A stretch of DNA of 55,152 nucleotides from Candidatus Geothermocultor quzhuomuensis. GTDB lineage: Bacteria > Actinomycetota > Aquicultoria > Geothermocultorales > Geothermocultoraceae. Below the pieces are notes generated by a model, which did not search any database, was not told where the DNA came from, and saw nothing but the letters and a program-made list of their open reading frames with translations. The stretch lies in NCBI GenBank assembly GCA_015711795.1, contig JACVJC010000016.1, positions 1 to 55,152 on the forward strand. Reading direction: 5' to 3'. The position numbers were made by a program, and so were the translations under genes. Shown in pieces: positions 29,165-36,996 of this stretch (its first letter is position 1; every line of letters starts with the position of its first letter).

Positions 29165-29542
29165 TTAATCTGCACGATTTTGATTTTCAACTAAATTTCT
29201 TTCTATCTCAATGCTTTCGATAAAAAGTTCTTTTCCGGAAAGAATTTCTGCCCCAAAATTAGAACAATTGGGACAAACCAGGTCGAAATTGTCTTTTATT
29301 TCAAATTCCTGCCCACAAGAATAGCACCTCGCCTTAGTAACAACTTCTTCAATTTCAAGCCTAGCTCCCTCAGCTAAAGTCCCTTTACTCATTACTTCAA
29401 AATAAAATTTAACACAATCGCCCACAACACCAGTAATTTTACCAATCTTTAAATTGACCTTTAAAACCCGTGATGCATCATTCTTTTCCGCGTAATCAAG
29501 AACAGTCGAAAAAATACTTTGAGTCACAGCCATTTCATGCAA
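29165..29542 (-). CDS. hypA: Hydrogenase maturation nickel metallochaperone HypA
   Basis: About 125 residues, with a zinc site CYSC...CPNC (about 74-77 and 91-94). The start is chosen as the TTG at 29542 so that the protein begins Met-His-Glu-Met; HypA binds nickel through its N-terminal amine and His2. AAGGTG lies 6 nt upstream of this TTG. An upstream start would bury the His. It sits between the protease gene and hypB. Confidence 0.93.
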   Translation of the reverse strand: MHEMAVTQSIFSTVLDYAEKNDASRVLKVNLKIGKITGVVGDCVKFYFEVMSKGTLAEGARLEIEEVVTKARCYSCGQEFEIKDNFDLVCPNCSNFGAEILSGKELFIESIEIERNLVENQNRAD

Positions 29543-29607
29543 AATAATCACCTTAATAGGAAGTGTTTTTATCTTAAACTATCATTTAAATAAAATCAAA
29601 AAACAAT

Positions 29608-30057
29608 TTAAATTTCTTTTAAAACAGCCTCTATGATTTTGGGAATTTTCTCCTTGATTTCTGAAGTTGGTTCTAACCCCCAATTAATTTCTTTCGGTTC
29701 AACCCCAATTATAACAACTTCAGGAGAGGCTCCGAGCTGGCGTCCAACAGCCAAAACTTCAAGAACACTAATATCATGGAGGGAAAATCTTTTTAACTCT
29801 TTAGAAATCTCAAGTTCTTGAGGTACTAATCGATAAAGAGTTCCTGGTTCTTCTTCCCCTTTAACACAATCAACGATAATAATTTTTTTTGCTTTATCAA
29901 TAAGGGCTAAAAGGCCAAGACCAGCTGTTGCTCCATCAACTAATTTAACCTGGGGAGGTAACTTTATTTTTTCCATCTCTTTAATAACATGAATTCCAAT
30001 TCCCTCATCCTTTAATAAGAGATTACCAACCCCTAAAATAATAATCTCTTCCTTCAA
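29608..30057 (-). CDS. Hydrogenase maturation protease (HyaD/HycI family)
   Basis: 149 residues. It begins with the family motif ILGVGNLLLKDEGIGIHV (about 7-24), whose Glu and the later Asp (VDGATAG) and His (SLHDIS) are the nickel-contacting residues. It clips the C-terminal tail of the hydrogenase large subunit after nickel loading. TTG start with GGTGAG six bases ahead. It follows the large subunit gene by 97 nt and precedes hypA. The expected substrate has an unusually short tail (see findings). Confidence 0.92.
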   Translation of the reverse strand: MKEEIIILGVGNLLLKDEGIGIHVIKEMEKIKLPPQVKLVDGATAGLGLLALIDKAKKIIIVDCVKGEEEPGTLYRLVPQELEISKELKRFSLHDISVLEVLAVGRQLGASPEVVIIGVEPKEINWGLEPTSEIKEKIPKIIEAVLKEI

Positions 30058-30154
30058 AAACTTCTCACCTCTTCTTGATATAAATTCTAATTTCTAATTC
30101 CCCAACTTTTCAAACAAAAGATATTTGAAATTTTGAATTTTTCTTCTCATTAAC

Positions 30155-31678
30155 TCATTTAATAATGTGGACTGCACATGGCAAGCAAGGATCAAAGGAG
30201 CGGATAACCCTAAAAATATTAAGAGGATTTTTTAAGGGAACTGGTGCTCCTTCTAAGGCTTTTTCAAGAGGACCTGGTGTTCCTCTTTCATCGCGAGGGG
30301 AAGCATTCCAAGCCGAAGGAGTAATGCATTGATAATTATCTATCCTCCCTTCCCTTATTGAAACCCAATGACCAAGGGCCCCTCTAAAAGCTTCCCCCAG
30401 TCCAATCCCAACTGCTGAGCCTTTTATTTGGCTTTCAAAATAAACATCACTTTGCCCGTTCTTTAAACTATTAATTAACTCTTCTAGCCAACTAAAAAGG
30501 GCTTCTCCAATCTTAAATGCTTCTAGAGCTCGAGCAGCTAACCTTGCTACCACGCCAAGCTTAATTTCATATCTATTTATTAAATCAAGTAAAGTTTGGT
30601 CCTTTTTAATTAAAAGTCGAGCTAACGACCCAACTTCCATAGGATTCCCTAAATAACGAGGTGCTTTAATGAAAGAGTAAGCTCCCTCTTTCTCTAAATC
30701 AAAATTTGTCTCGTTTTTAGTTGGAGATTTAAGCCCATCATCATCTTGATACCATGAACTTATAACCTCTTCTTCTATTTCCCTCAAATATAATTTCTCA
30801 ATTTTATCAAGCTGACCATTGAAAATCACACCAGGCAAAAAAAACTTTTCCTTAGATAAGGGAGCTAAATCAAACATACCAAATGAAAGATAATTACCTT
30901 GAGCTTCCCCTATCTTCGATTGAGCCAGAGGAAGTAAAGGACCAGTTGCTAAAGCAACAATATCAGCTAAATAAACTTCCTTAATAAAATCGAGTATCTC
31001 CTTGAGAAGATACTGACAGTGAATAATTGTATCTAATGAGGGGCAAAAGGTTATTCCCCCTGGAATAAAAGTCACTAAACCTGGGGATTTTCCCCCTAAA
31101 AGAGCCACAATTTTTTGTGTTTTCTTCCCTGCTTCAAAAGCTTTAAAATAGCTATTCATCATTTGAATAACTATTTCTGGGTCACGAATAATGTATGGGT
31201 CAGATGGGTCATTGTAAGGAGTTAAAAAAGGATAAAAGTCCTGACTATCAAGTAAATTCCTCATATTTTCTTTAATTTTTAAAAGATTACTATCCCCGCC
31301 GCTATATTCAACTAATTTACTCAAATCTAAATAATCTAAAAGGACAATTTGATAAAAATGAAAAATATTATGGGCTAACCAATTTGCTCCTACCACTGTA
31401 TTTCTAACTAATCTTGCTACTTCAGGCATTCTTATCTTAAAAGCCTTCTCCAAGCCAGAACAAGAAACATAAGCATGAGAAGCAAAGCACAAACCACAAA
31501 TTCTTTGAGTAATGATTGGAGCATCACGTGGGTCTTTGTTCTTCAATAAAATCTCAAATCCTCGAGCCGTTTTCCCTACAACCCAAGCTTTTTTAACAAT
31601 CTCATTTTCTACTTCTAATTCAACCCTCATTGGGCCATTAACCCGTAAAATTGGGTCAATAATCATTTTTTCAAGCAC
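30155..31678 (-). CDS. [NiFe] hydrogenase large subunit
   Basis: 507 residues, the Ni-Fe active-site subunit. The L1 motif is RICGLCFASH (C61, C64, H68) and the L2 motif DPCLPCAVH (C498, C501, H504), so all four cysteine ligands are present. Only Ile-Ile-Lys follow the terminal His, whereas related precursors normally carry a removable tail of about 15 residues. GTG start, 8 nt after the small-subunit stop. With the Tat-exported small subunit it should act as an extracytoplasmic H2-oxidising enzyme. The subgroup (group 1 versus others) cannot be fixed by eye. Confidence 0.93.
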   Translation of the reverse strand: MLEKMIIDPILRVNGPMRVELEVENEIVKKAWVVGKTARGFEILLKNKDPRDAPIITQRICGLCFASHAYVSCSGLEKAFKIRMPEVARLVRNTVVGANWLAHNIFHFYQIVLLDYLDLSKLVEYSGGDSNLLKIKENMRNLLDSQDFYPFLTPYNDPSDPYIIRDPEIVIQMMNSYFKAFEAGKKTQKIVALLGGKSPGLVTFIPGGITFCPSLDTIIHCQYLLKEILDFIKEVYLADIVALATGPLLPLAQSKIGEAQGNYLSFGMFDLAPLSKEKFFLPGVIFNGQLDKIEKLYLREIEEEVISSWYQDDDGLKSPTKNETNFDLEKEGAYSFIKAPRYLGNPMEVGSLARLLIKKDQTLLDLINRYEIKLGVVARLAARALEAFKIGEALFSWLEELINSLKNGQSDVYFESQIKGSAVGIGLGEAFRGALGHWVSIREGRIDNYQCITPSAWNASPRDERGTPGPLEKALEGAPVPLKNPLNIFRVIRSFDPCLPCAVHIIK

Positions 31679-31685
31679 TATGACA

Positions 31686-32756
31686 CTACCTCTTTCCCTT
31701 ATTTTTAAGCCTCTTCTTTAAAACCCTCCTAATAAAATGGATTCCCAACCCTACTCCTCCAGCTCCAGCTACTACTTCTCCGATTGAATCTGTTGAAACT
31801 CCTATCCTTTTAAAGAAAGGAATAGGAATACCTGAAATTTCCTCATAAAGAGGACTAAAATCTTTATAAAACCTTGGCTCAGTGCAACCGGCGCAAGGAG
31901 CATTTGCTTTAATACACCAATTTAAATTATCGTTCCAGCCTCGAGCTGGACAATCAGAACTCGTGGCAATCCCTTTACACCCCTTTAAAAGTAAACACCA
32001 ATCTTTTTGGCGAGAATTGTTCCAATCAGTTAAAAACTTACCTTCCTCAAACAAACTCCGTCGCGGACAGCTTTGATGAACCAAACTACTATAAAATAAT
32101 TTTGGTCTTTGATAAAAATCTAACTCAACTGAGCCCACTAAAAATAAATTGACTAAAGTCCCAACAATCCAATCAGGGTGAGGAGGACAACCAGGTATAT
32201 TAATTACTTTTTTATCTAAAATTTCTTGTACCCCCTCAGCTCTAGTTGGACCAGACTTGGGAATCCCACCATATGAAGCACAAGTTCCAACCGCTAAGAT
32301 AGCCTTTGCTTCCCTGGCAACCTCTTTAACTAAATCAATTAAGAAAATTTCTCTTCCATTTAATTCCCCAAAAGAGCAATATTTTCCATTTAAAGGAATA
32401 GACCCATCAATGAGCAAATAATATTTCTCCTTCACTTTTTCCCTAGTTTGAGTAAAAATTTTAAAAGCATCTTCGCCTGCATCAGAAGTTAATTGACTCA
32501 AGAATCTTATAGAAAGTAAATCTAAGATAATCTCAGAAATTGAGGGATTTGTAGAATTAAAAAAGGAAAAAGTACAGCCACCACACGATTGGCCACTTAA
32601 CCAGATGACTGGAGGCTTTTTGATTGCTTTTTCCAAAGCCAGAGCAATGTCTGAAAAAGAAAGCTCAGAAAAGCAAAACATAACAGCCAAGGTTGAACAA
32701 AATTTCAGGAAATCACGTCGAGTTAAAAAAGTTAACTTTTTCTTAAAATTAACCAA
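31686..32756 (-). CDS. [NiFe] hydrogenase small subunit, Tat-exported
   Basis: 356 residues with a twin-arginine signal TRRDFLKF (12-19) and a hydrophobic core to about residue 40. The proximal cluster starts at SCGGCT (C58, C61) and uses later cysteines. A His/Cys pair in VHQSCPR and several cysteines in the SSDCPARGW and CIKANAPCAGC region fit the medial and distal clusters. A glycine-rich hydrophobic segment near the C-terminus ends in a basic tail and may be a weak membrane anchor. TTG start with GGGGGG. No cytochrome b subunit is next to it. Confidence 0.92.
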   Translation of the reverse strand: MVNFKKKLTFLTRRDFLKFCSTLAVMFCFSELSFSDIALALEKAIKKPPVIWLSGQSCGGCTFSFFNSTNPSISEIILDLLSIRFLSQLTSDAGEDAFKIFTQTREKVKEKYYLLIDGSIPLNGKYCSFGELNGREIFLIDLVKEVAREAKAILAVGTCASYGGIPKSGPTRAEGVQEILDKKVINIPGCPPHPDWIVGTLVNLFLVGSVELDFYQRPKLFYSSLVHQSCPRRSLFEEGKFLTDWNNSRQKDWCLLLKGCKGIATSSDCPARGWNDNLNWCIKANAPCAGCTEPRFYKDFSPLYEEISGIPIPFFKRIGVSTDSIGEVVAGAGGVGLGIHFIRRVLKKRLKNKGKR

Positions 32757-32791
32757 ACAACCCCCCAGAACAAAAATAAGCTAGAAAGTTA

Positions 32792-33487
32792 TTAAAAAAT
32801 TTTTATTAAAAAAATACTTAAGAAATAAAGGGCAATCATTGGAACAGCAAATAAAACCATCGTTACGGGGCTCCAGTCAGGAGTTAAAATTGCTGAAACA
32901 ATCATAATAACAATTAAAGCGTAACGCCAATTTTTTAACAAACTAGCTGGTGTAACAACCCCCAACTTTGATAAAAGAACAACTACGAGAGGGGTCTCAA
33001 AGGATACTCCCAACCCCAAAAGAAAAATTCCAGCATAAGAGATATACTGACTGATACTTAAAGTGGCTACCAGTTTTCCACCTGCCTGACTAAGTAGCCA
33101 TTTAGTTCCAGCAGGCATAATAAACTTATGACCAAAAAAAACTCCAGAAAAAAAGAGGAGAACTAACATAGTAAAGAAAGGATAAGTAAATTTTTTTTCC
33201 TTTTGAGTCAGGGCTGGGGCAATAAAGGAAATAATTTCATAAATAACAATTGGTGAAGCTAAAAAAACGCCAGTAAATATTGATAACTTAAGCTTAGCCA
33301 TAAATGGCTCAAGAACACCAAAGTAATGAAGCTCAATGTCCCCAGCCGGCTCCATTAACCATTCTAATATCAACTTCCAAAAAAAAGCAGAAAAAATCGC
33401 TCCTACAACTACTGCTAATAGTGCTTTAATGAGTCGCTGGCGTAATTCATCAAGATGATCTAGAAAAGGTAAGGGTTTATCTGGCAA
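32792..33487 (-). CDS. tatC: Twin-arginine translocase subunit TatC
   Basis: 231 residues, six predicted spans. It starts MPDKPLPFLDHLDELRQRL, the conserved Tat-substrate-binding N-terminus, and has the FxGVLEPF loop (FGVLEPFMAKLKLS). TTG start with GAGAGGG. It lies 14 nt after tatA and 35 nt before the Tat-dependent hydrogenase small subunit, so it is probably co-transcribed with its main cargo. Confidence 0.95.
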   Translation of the reverse strand: MPDKPLPFLDHLDELRQRLIKALLAVVVGAIFSAFFWKLILEWLMEPAGDIELHYFGVLEPFMAKLKLSIFTGVFLASPIVIYEIISFIAPALTQKEKKFTYPFFTMLVLLFFSGVFFGHKFIMPAGTKWLLSQAGGKLVATLSISQYISYAGIFLLGLGVSFETPLVVVLLSKLGVVTPASLLKNWRYALIVIMIVSAILTPDWSPVTMVLFAVPMIALYFLSIFLIKIF

Positions 33488-33501
33488 TTGTCCCTCTCAA
33501 G

Positions 33502-33720
33502 TTATTTAACCAAGTCTTTTGTGACTTTAACTTCTTCTTTTATCTCTTCAATTTCTGAAATTTCTTTCTTTATCTCACCCTCTACTTCCTGAGTAACTTT
33601 CTTAAACTCTCTTATCGCCTTACCTATTGCTTTGCCCATTTCAGGTAATCGACGAGGCCCAAAAATTATTAATGCAATTGCTATAATAAAAATAAGCTCA
33701 GTTGGTCCTAAACCAAACAT
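33502..33720 (-). CDS. tatA: Twin-arginine translocase subunit TatA/TatE
   Basis: 72 residues. One N-terminal membrane helix is followed by the hinge FGPRRLPEMGKAIG (about 20-33) and an acidic amphipathic tail. Forms the Tat pore with TatC. ATG start with AAGAGGA. No separate tatB is in the window, so this may be a minimal TatAC system. Confidence 0.93.
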   Translation of the reverse strand: MFGLGPTELIFIIAIALIIFGPRRLPEMGKAIGKAIREFKKVTQEVEGEIKKEISEIEEIKEEVKVTKDLVK

Positions 33721-33838
33721 TTTTCCTCTTTCCTTTTTTCTTAAAATCTACCTTTCTAAATTAATTTAATCCAATTTTAAACTCTCAAGATTTTCTCTGC
33801 AACCATAACTTTAGACTTAAGCCAAAAGTAAAAAAATT

Positions 33839-33856
33839 TTCAATCTTCAATCTTCA
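33839..33856. repeat. Period-7 microrepeat (TGAAGAT on minus strand)
   Basis: TTCA recurs at 33839, 33846 and 33853. On the minus strand this is TGAAGAT twice, then TGAAAAT; the first unit overlaps the last codons of the phosphoribosyltransferase gene. Same unit and phase as at 18497-18514. Confidence 0.5.
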
Positions 33857-34491
33857 GCTTCCTTTTTATATTTTTTGAGTATTTCAATTACTTCTTCATC
33901 AGTCGTTTGAGAAAAATCATCATAAAATTGACCAACCGCATAAAAAAAAGTGGGAGTCTCTAAACAAATAATTTCATCAGTTTCCTTAGATAAAAAACTT
34001 ATTGTCTCCTTTGGAGCAACTGGAACAGCTAAAATTATCTCCTTGGGCTTCTTTTTTCTAAGCGCTCTAATAGTTGCCAAAGCAGTGTAACCAGTTGCTA
34101 ACCCATCGTCTACCAAAACTAATACTTTACCTTGAATTTCAAGGGGTTGGTGTTTTCCAAAATATTTTTTTTCTCTCCTTTCAATTTCTTTAGTTTCTTC
34201 TTCAATAACTTCCTTCAAATACTCATCTGAGACATTAAGGCTTCTCTTAAGACTTTCATTGATTACAACCTCATTAGGAGAAATAACAGCACCTATGGCA
34301 AGCTCAGGATTACCCGGAGCACCTATCTTTCTTGGAATTATTAACTCAAGAGGAACCTTAAGTAATCTGGCAACTTCTCCTCCAACAACTACTCCTCCCC
34401 TTGGAATAGCCACAACTATTAAATCTTTACCTTTTAAATACTCTAATTTCTTAGCTAATTTTTGCCCAGCATCCACTCTATCCCGAAACAC
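33847..34491 (-). CDS. Type I phosphoribosyltransferase family protein
   Basis: About 214 residues. The PRPP-binding motif is VLVLVDDGLATGYTA and an IPRGGVVVG loop lies near residue 31. Family members include nucleobase phosphoribosyltransferases and the MFRDRxxAG-type proteins of unknown substrate; this one belongs to the latter, beginning MFRDRVDAGQKLA. I use the GTG at 34491, with GGTGG five bases ahead; an upstream GTG at 34500 overlaps that site. Flanked by tatA and a TPR gene. A period-7 repeat array covers its upstream region. Confidence 0.82.
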   Translation of the reverse strand: MFRDRVDAGQKLAKKLEYLKGKDLIVVAIPRGGVVVGGEVARLLKVPLELIIPRKIGAPGNPELAIGAVISPNEVVINESLKRSLNVSDEYLKEVIEEETKEIERREKKYFGKHQPLEIQGKVLVLVDDGLATGYTALATIRALRKKKPKEIILAVPVAPKETISFLSKETDEIICLETPTFFYAVGQFYDDFSQTTDEEVIEILKKYKKEAED

Positions 34492-34501
34492 TTTATCCAC
34501 C

Positions 34502-34577
34502 AGTAAGAAGTGAACAGTTAGGAGTTAGCAGTAATTTTCCCTTACAACAATCCACTGCTAACTGTTCCATGCTTACT
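34502..34577. repeat. Period-7 repeat array, two opposed arms
   Basis: AGT recurs at 34502, 34509, 34516, 34523 and 34530 (exactly 7 bp). A second set in the opposite orientation has ACT at 34554, 34561 and 34575. Units are AGTNANN on one strand. The opposed arms can pair as AGTAAG...AACAGTTAG with CTAACTGTT...CTTACT. It fills the gap between the TPR gene and the phosphoribosyltransferase. Confidence 0.6.
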
Positions 34578-34581
34578 ATTT

Positions 34582-35334
34582 TTAGCTTCCTTCTAGTTCA
34601 GCAATTTTCCTTCTAACCTCATCCGCTCCTTGACCTTCAGGAATAAGCCCAAGACATTTCTTAAAAGCTTCGATAGCTTCTTTTTTTCTTCCCTCATCAG
34701 CCAAGGTTAATCCCAAATTGTAGTAAGCATTTGGGTGGGTAGGAACATTTCTAATAACAGTTTGAAATTCCTCAATAGCCTTTTTAGTGTTTCCTAAATA
34801 ACGATAAGCACTCCCCATGTCTGTTCTAACATCAAAATTTTTGGGGTCTATTTCGAGTGATTTTTGATAAGCAATTATTGCCCGACTCATTTTATCCTCA
34901 GCTCTTTTTTTATCCTTGGCTTCAAAGAGGAGATAAACCCCCCAGTCAAAGTAAACATTTCCCAAGGTTGCCCAAACACTTGCATTTTTTGAATCAATTT
35001 CTAAAGATTTTTCATAAGCTGCTACTGCTCTTGACATTTTTGATTCTCCCTCGCTAAATTTCTTTTTCCCCATTAAATAATAACCCCAATCATAATAAGC
35101 AACCCCCAAAGCAACTAATGAAGTAGTATCTCTGGAATCAAGCTTAATTTTATTCTCAAGCACCCTTATTTGGTCATAAAGGATTTTTTCTTCTGAAGTT
35201 AAAGGTCTTTCAAAGGCGCTTTTCCAAACACTTGAGGGTGTAATCATCACTACTACTGAAAGAATAAAAGCAAGAGCAACCACTGAAGCTGTTAACTTAA
35301 CCCAAAAAGCAGATTTTTTCTTATTTAAAAGCAT
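34582..35334 (-). CDS. Membrane-anchored TPR protein
   Basis: 250 residues. One N-terminal transmembrane or signal-anchor segment (about 10-31) is followed by four to five tetratricopeptide repeats. Two long repeats share the phrase KMSRAxxAYxKSLEID (about 92-107 and 136-151), and shorter ones end with NAYYNLGLTLADEGRKKEAIEAF. Likely a protein-interaction scaffold on the outer face of the membrane. ATG start with GAGGAG seven bases ahead. No specific function can be assigned. Confidence 0.85.
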   Translation of the reverse strand: MLLNKKKSAFWVKLTASVVALAFILSVVVMITPSSVWKSAFERPLTSEEKILYDQIRVLENKIKLDSRDTTSLVALGVAYYDWGYYLMGKKKFSEGESKMSRAVAAYEKSLEIDSKNASVWATLGNVYFDWGVYLLFEAKDKKRAEDKMSRAIIAYQKSLEIDPKNFDVRTDMGSAYRYLGNTKKAIEEFQTVIRNVPTHPNAYYNLGLTLADEGRKKEAIEAFKKCLGLIPEGQGADEVRRKIAELEGS

Positions 35335-35414
35335 CTTAAAACTCCTCTCTTTCAGAACTTATGCTTAGACATAATAAGCTAACAAACCAAGCTCTTTAAC
35401 TGTTTGTTTAATTA

Positions 35415-36758
35415 TCAGCGGAGCTTTCGTCTAATAGGTTCGGACAATTCTAAAACTTCTTTTGCATCAATTGTTTTATACTCCCCATTTAAATAAAGAA
35501 TTTTGCCTCCTACCATAGTTAAGAGGATATTTTCTTGATTAGCTGTATAGACAAGAGCAGAATAAGGTTCCATAGCAGGAACTTGATGGCTATGAGAAAG
35601 GTCAACAGCAATTAAATCGGCTTTTTTCCCTTCCTCTAAAGAACCTATCTCTCTTTCCAATCTTAAAGCTTTGGCTCCACCAAGAGTTGCTAACTCAACA
35701 AATTTTTTCGCCGAAAGTTCGTTGACATCTTGAGCTATACCTCTCTGAAGAAGAAGCCCCACCCTCATCTCATCGAAAAAATCCATTGTATTATTGCTTG
35801 CCGGACTATCTGTTCCTATTCCAATGTTTAAGCCCCTCTTTAAAAACTTTGAAAGGGGAGCCACCCCCATTCCTAATTTAGCGCTGCATTTCGGACAGTG
35901 AGCGATACTTACCCCATATCTTTTCAAAACATCGATATCATAGTCATTAACTTGAATACAGTGAACAGCTAAAACTTCAGCTTCAAACACATCCCAATTT
36001 TCAAGATACTTTACGGGACTTACCCCAAGCGGTTGCCACAATAAATTTTGCCAACCTTTAAGCTCCCTATATTCATTAGCCAAGGGCCCAGACCCATACT
36101 TAACAAAGTTATATTCATCTTTTGAACCTGCCAGATGTAAACCGAGTAGTAATTTTTCTTTACAAGCATATTCTGAAACTTTTTGAAAAAGTTGAGGGCA
36201 AGCATTATAAACGGAGTAAGGAGAAATACCAATCTTTAAATTAGTATTTTTAGTTTTATCGCGCCATTGAGCAACCTTTTCTTTTGCCTCAGATAAAACT
36301 TCTCCTACCTTTAAATGATTCATCTCAGAAACTTCAACAAAAATAATCCCTCGCAAACCACCCTTTTTTGCTGCTTCTAAGCTAGCTCCTGTAGCAGTAA
36401 TATCAGCAATACAAGTTATTCCCGACTGAATCGCTTCTAAGACACCTAATTCTGCTGAGATTTTCCAATCATTCCAAGATAAACTGTTACTTTTCTTCGT
36501 TAACTGAAGTTTCCAATGAGAAAAGGGCAAATCATCACAGATACCTCGAAATATACTGAACTCTAAGTGAGTGTGAGCATCAACAAAACCAGGCAAAATA
36601 ACTGCTTGACCGAAATCTAATCTTTCTTCCTCAAGATAAGATTGGGTTAACGCCACTTTTTTGCCTAGGGCAACGATTTTCCCATCTAAAACTCTAACCG
36701 CTCCGTCCTCAATTGGTTCTGAAGTAATTGGTAAAATCCACTTAGCTGTTAAAATCAT
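35415..36758 (-). CDS. Amidohydrolase, aminofutalosine or SAH/MTA deaminase type
   Basis: 447 residues. Metal-binding GFVDAHTHLEFS (about 58-69), later His residues in GLHLAGSKDEY, LAVHCIQV and IAHCPKCSAKLG, and the Asp in IGTDSPASNN give the full deaminase set of the Atz/Trz/MtaD family. Members deaminate S-adenosylhomocysteine, methylthioadenosine or 6-amino-6-deoxyfutalosine. A polyprenyl diphosphate synthase lies 238 bp upstream, which favours the last, a menaquinone step; this is an inference. The ATG lies just after a period-7 array whose GAGGAG unit may serve as a distant ribosome site. Confidence 0.82.
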   Translation of the reverse strand: MILTAKWILPITSEPIEDGAVRVLDGKIVALGKKVALTQSYLEEERLDFGQAVILPGFVDAHTHLEFSIFRGICDDLPFSHWKLQLTKKSNSLSWNDWKISAELGVLEAIQSGITCIADITATGASLEAAKKGGLRGIIFVEVSEMNHLKVGEVLSEAKEKVAQWRDKTKNTNLKIGISPYSVYNACPQLFQKVSEYACKEKLLLGLHLAGSKDEYNFVKYGSGPLANEYRELKGWQNLLWQPLGVSPVKYLENWDVFEAEVLAVHCIQVNDYDIDVLKRYGVSIAHCPKCSAKLGMGVAPLSKFLKRGLNIGIGTDSPASNNTMDFFDEMRVGLLLQRGIAQDVNELSAKKFVELATLGGAKALRLEREIGSLEEGKKADLIAVDLSHSHQVPAMEPYSALVYTANQENILLTMVGGKILYLNGEYKTIDAKEVLELSEPIRRKLR

Positions 36759-36761
36759 TTC

Positions 36762-36790
36762 TTACTACCAACTCCTCACTCCTACTAATG
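36762..36790. repeat. Period-7 repeat array next to the amidohydrolase start
   Basis: ACT occurs at 36764, 36771, 36778 and 36784 (spacing 7, 7, 6). On the minus strand this reads AGTAGG-AGTGAGG-AGTTGGT-AGTAAGA running into the ATG. Confidence 0.5.
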
Positions 36791-36967
36791 CCTGAAATTG
36801 CTAGACTAAAGGTTGCTAAAGTTATCATTTTTCGTCCTTCTTTCCATTTGCTTTACCTATGTTTTAAAGCTAAGACTCATAACCCATGAAAATCAAAAAT
36901 TAAAGTTAGAAAATTAAAAATTCATTTTTGCGTTACTTTTCCCTTGCCCTTTTAATCCTTATCCCAT

Positions 36968-36996
36968 TTACTCTTAACTGCTTACTGCTCACTATT
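36968..36996. repeat. Period-7 repeat array after the polyprenyl synthase stop
   Basis: ACT at 36970, 36977, 36984 and 36991, exactly 7 bp apart. The minus strand reads AGTGAGC-AGTAAGC-AGTTAAG-AGTAAAT starting three bases after the stop codon. With 36762-36790 it brackets a 238-bp gap in which nothing else was recognised. Confidence 0.55.

Noticed and set aside
30108-30130. Terminator between hydrogenase large subunit and protease genes (TTTCAAA / TTTGAAA arms)
   Set aside because: Seven AT-rich pairs with a 9-nt loop and no T-tract; too weak to claim, and the genes appear to form one operon.
30120-30157. Frameshift hiding a normal C-terminal tail of the hydrogenase large subunit
   Set aside because: One alternative frame stops at once and the other runs on as TLLNELMRRK-like sequence that does not resemble known tails.
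31686-32756. Selenocysteine or missing cluster ligand in the hydrogenase subunits
   Set aside because: No in-frame TGA at ligand positions; all expected large-subunit cysteines and the main small-subunit cysteines are encoded normally.
34502-36996. CRISPR array
   Set aside because: The units are 7 bp with no spacers of uniform length; no cas genes are present.
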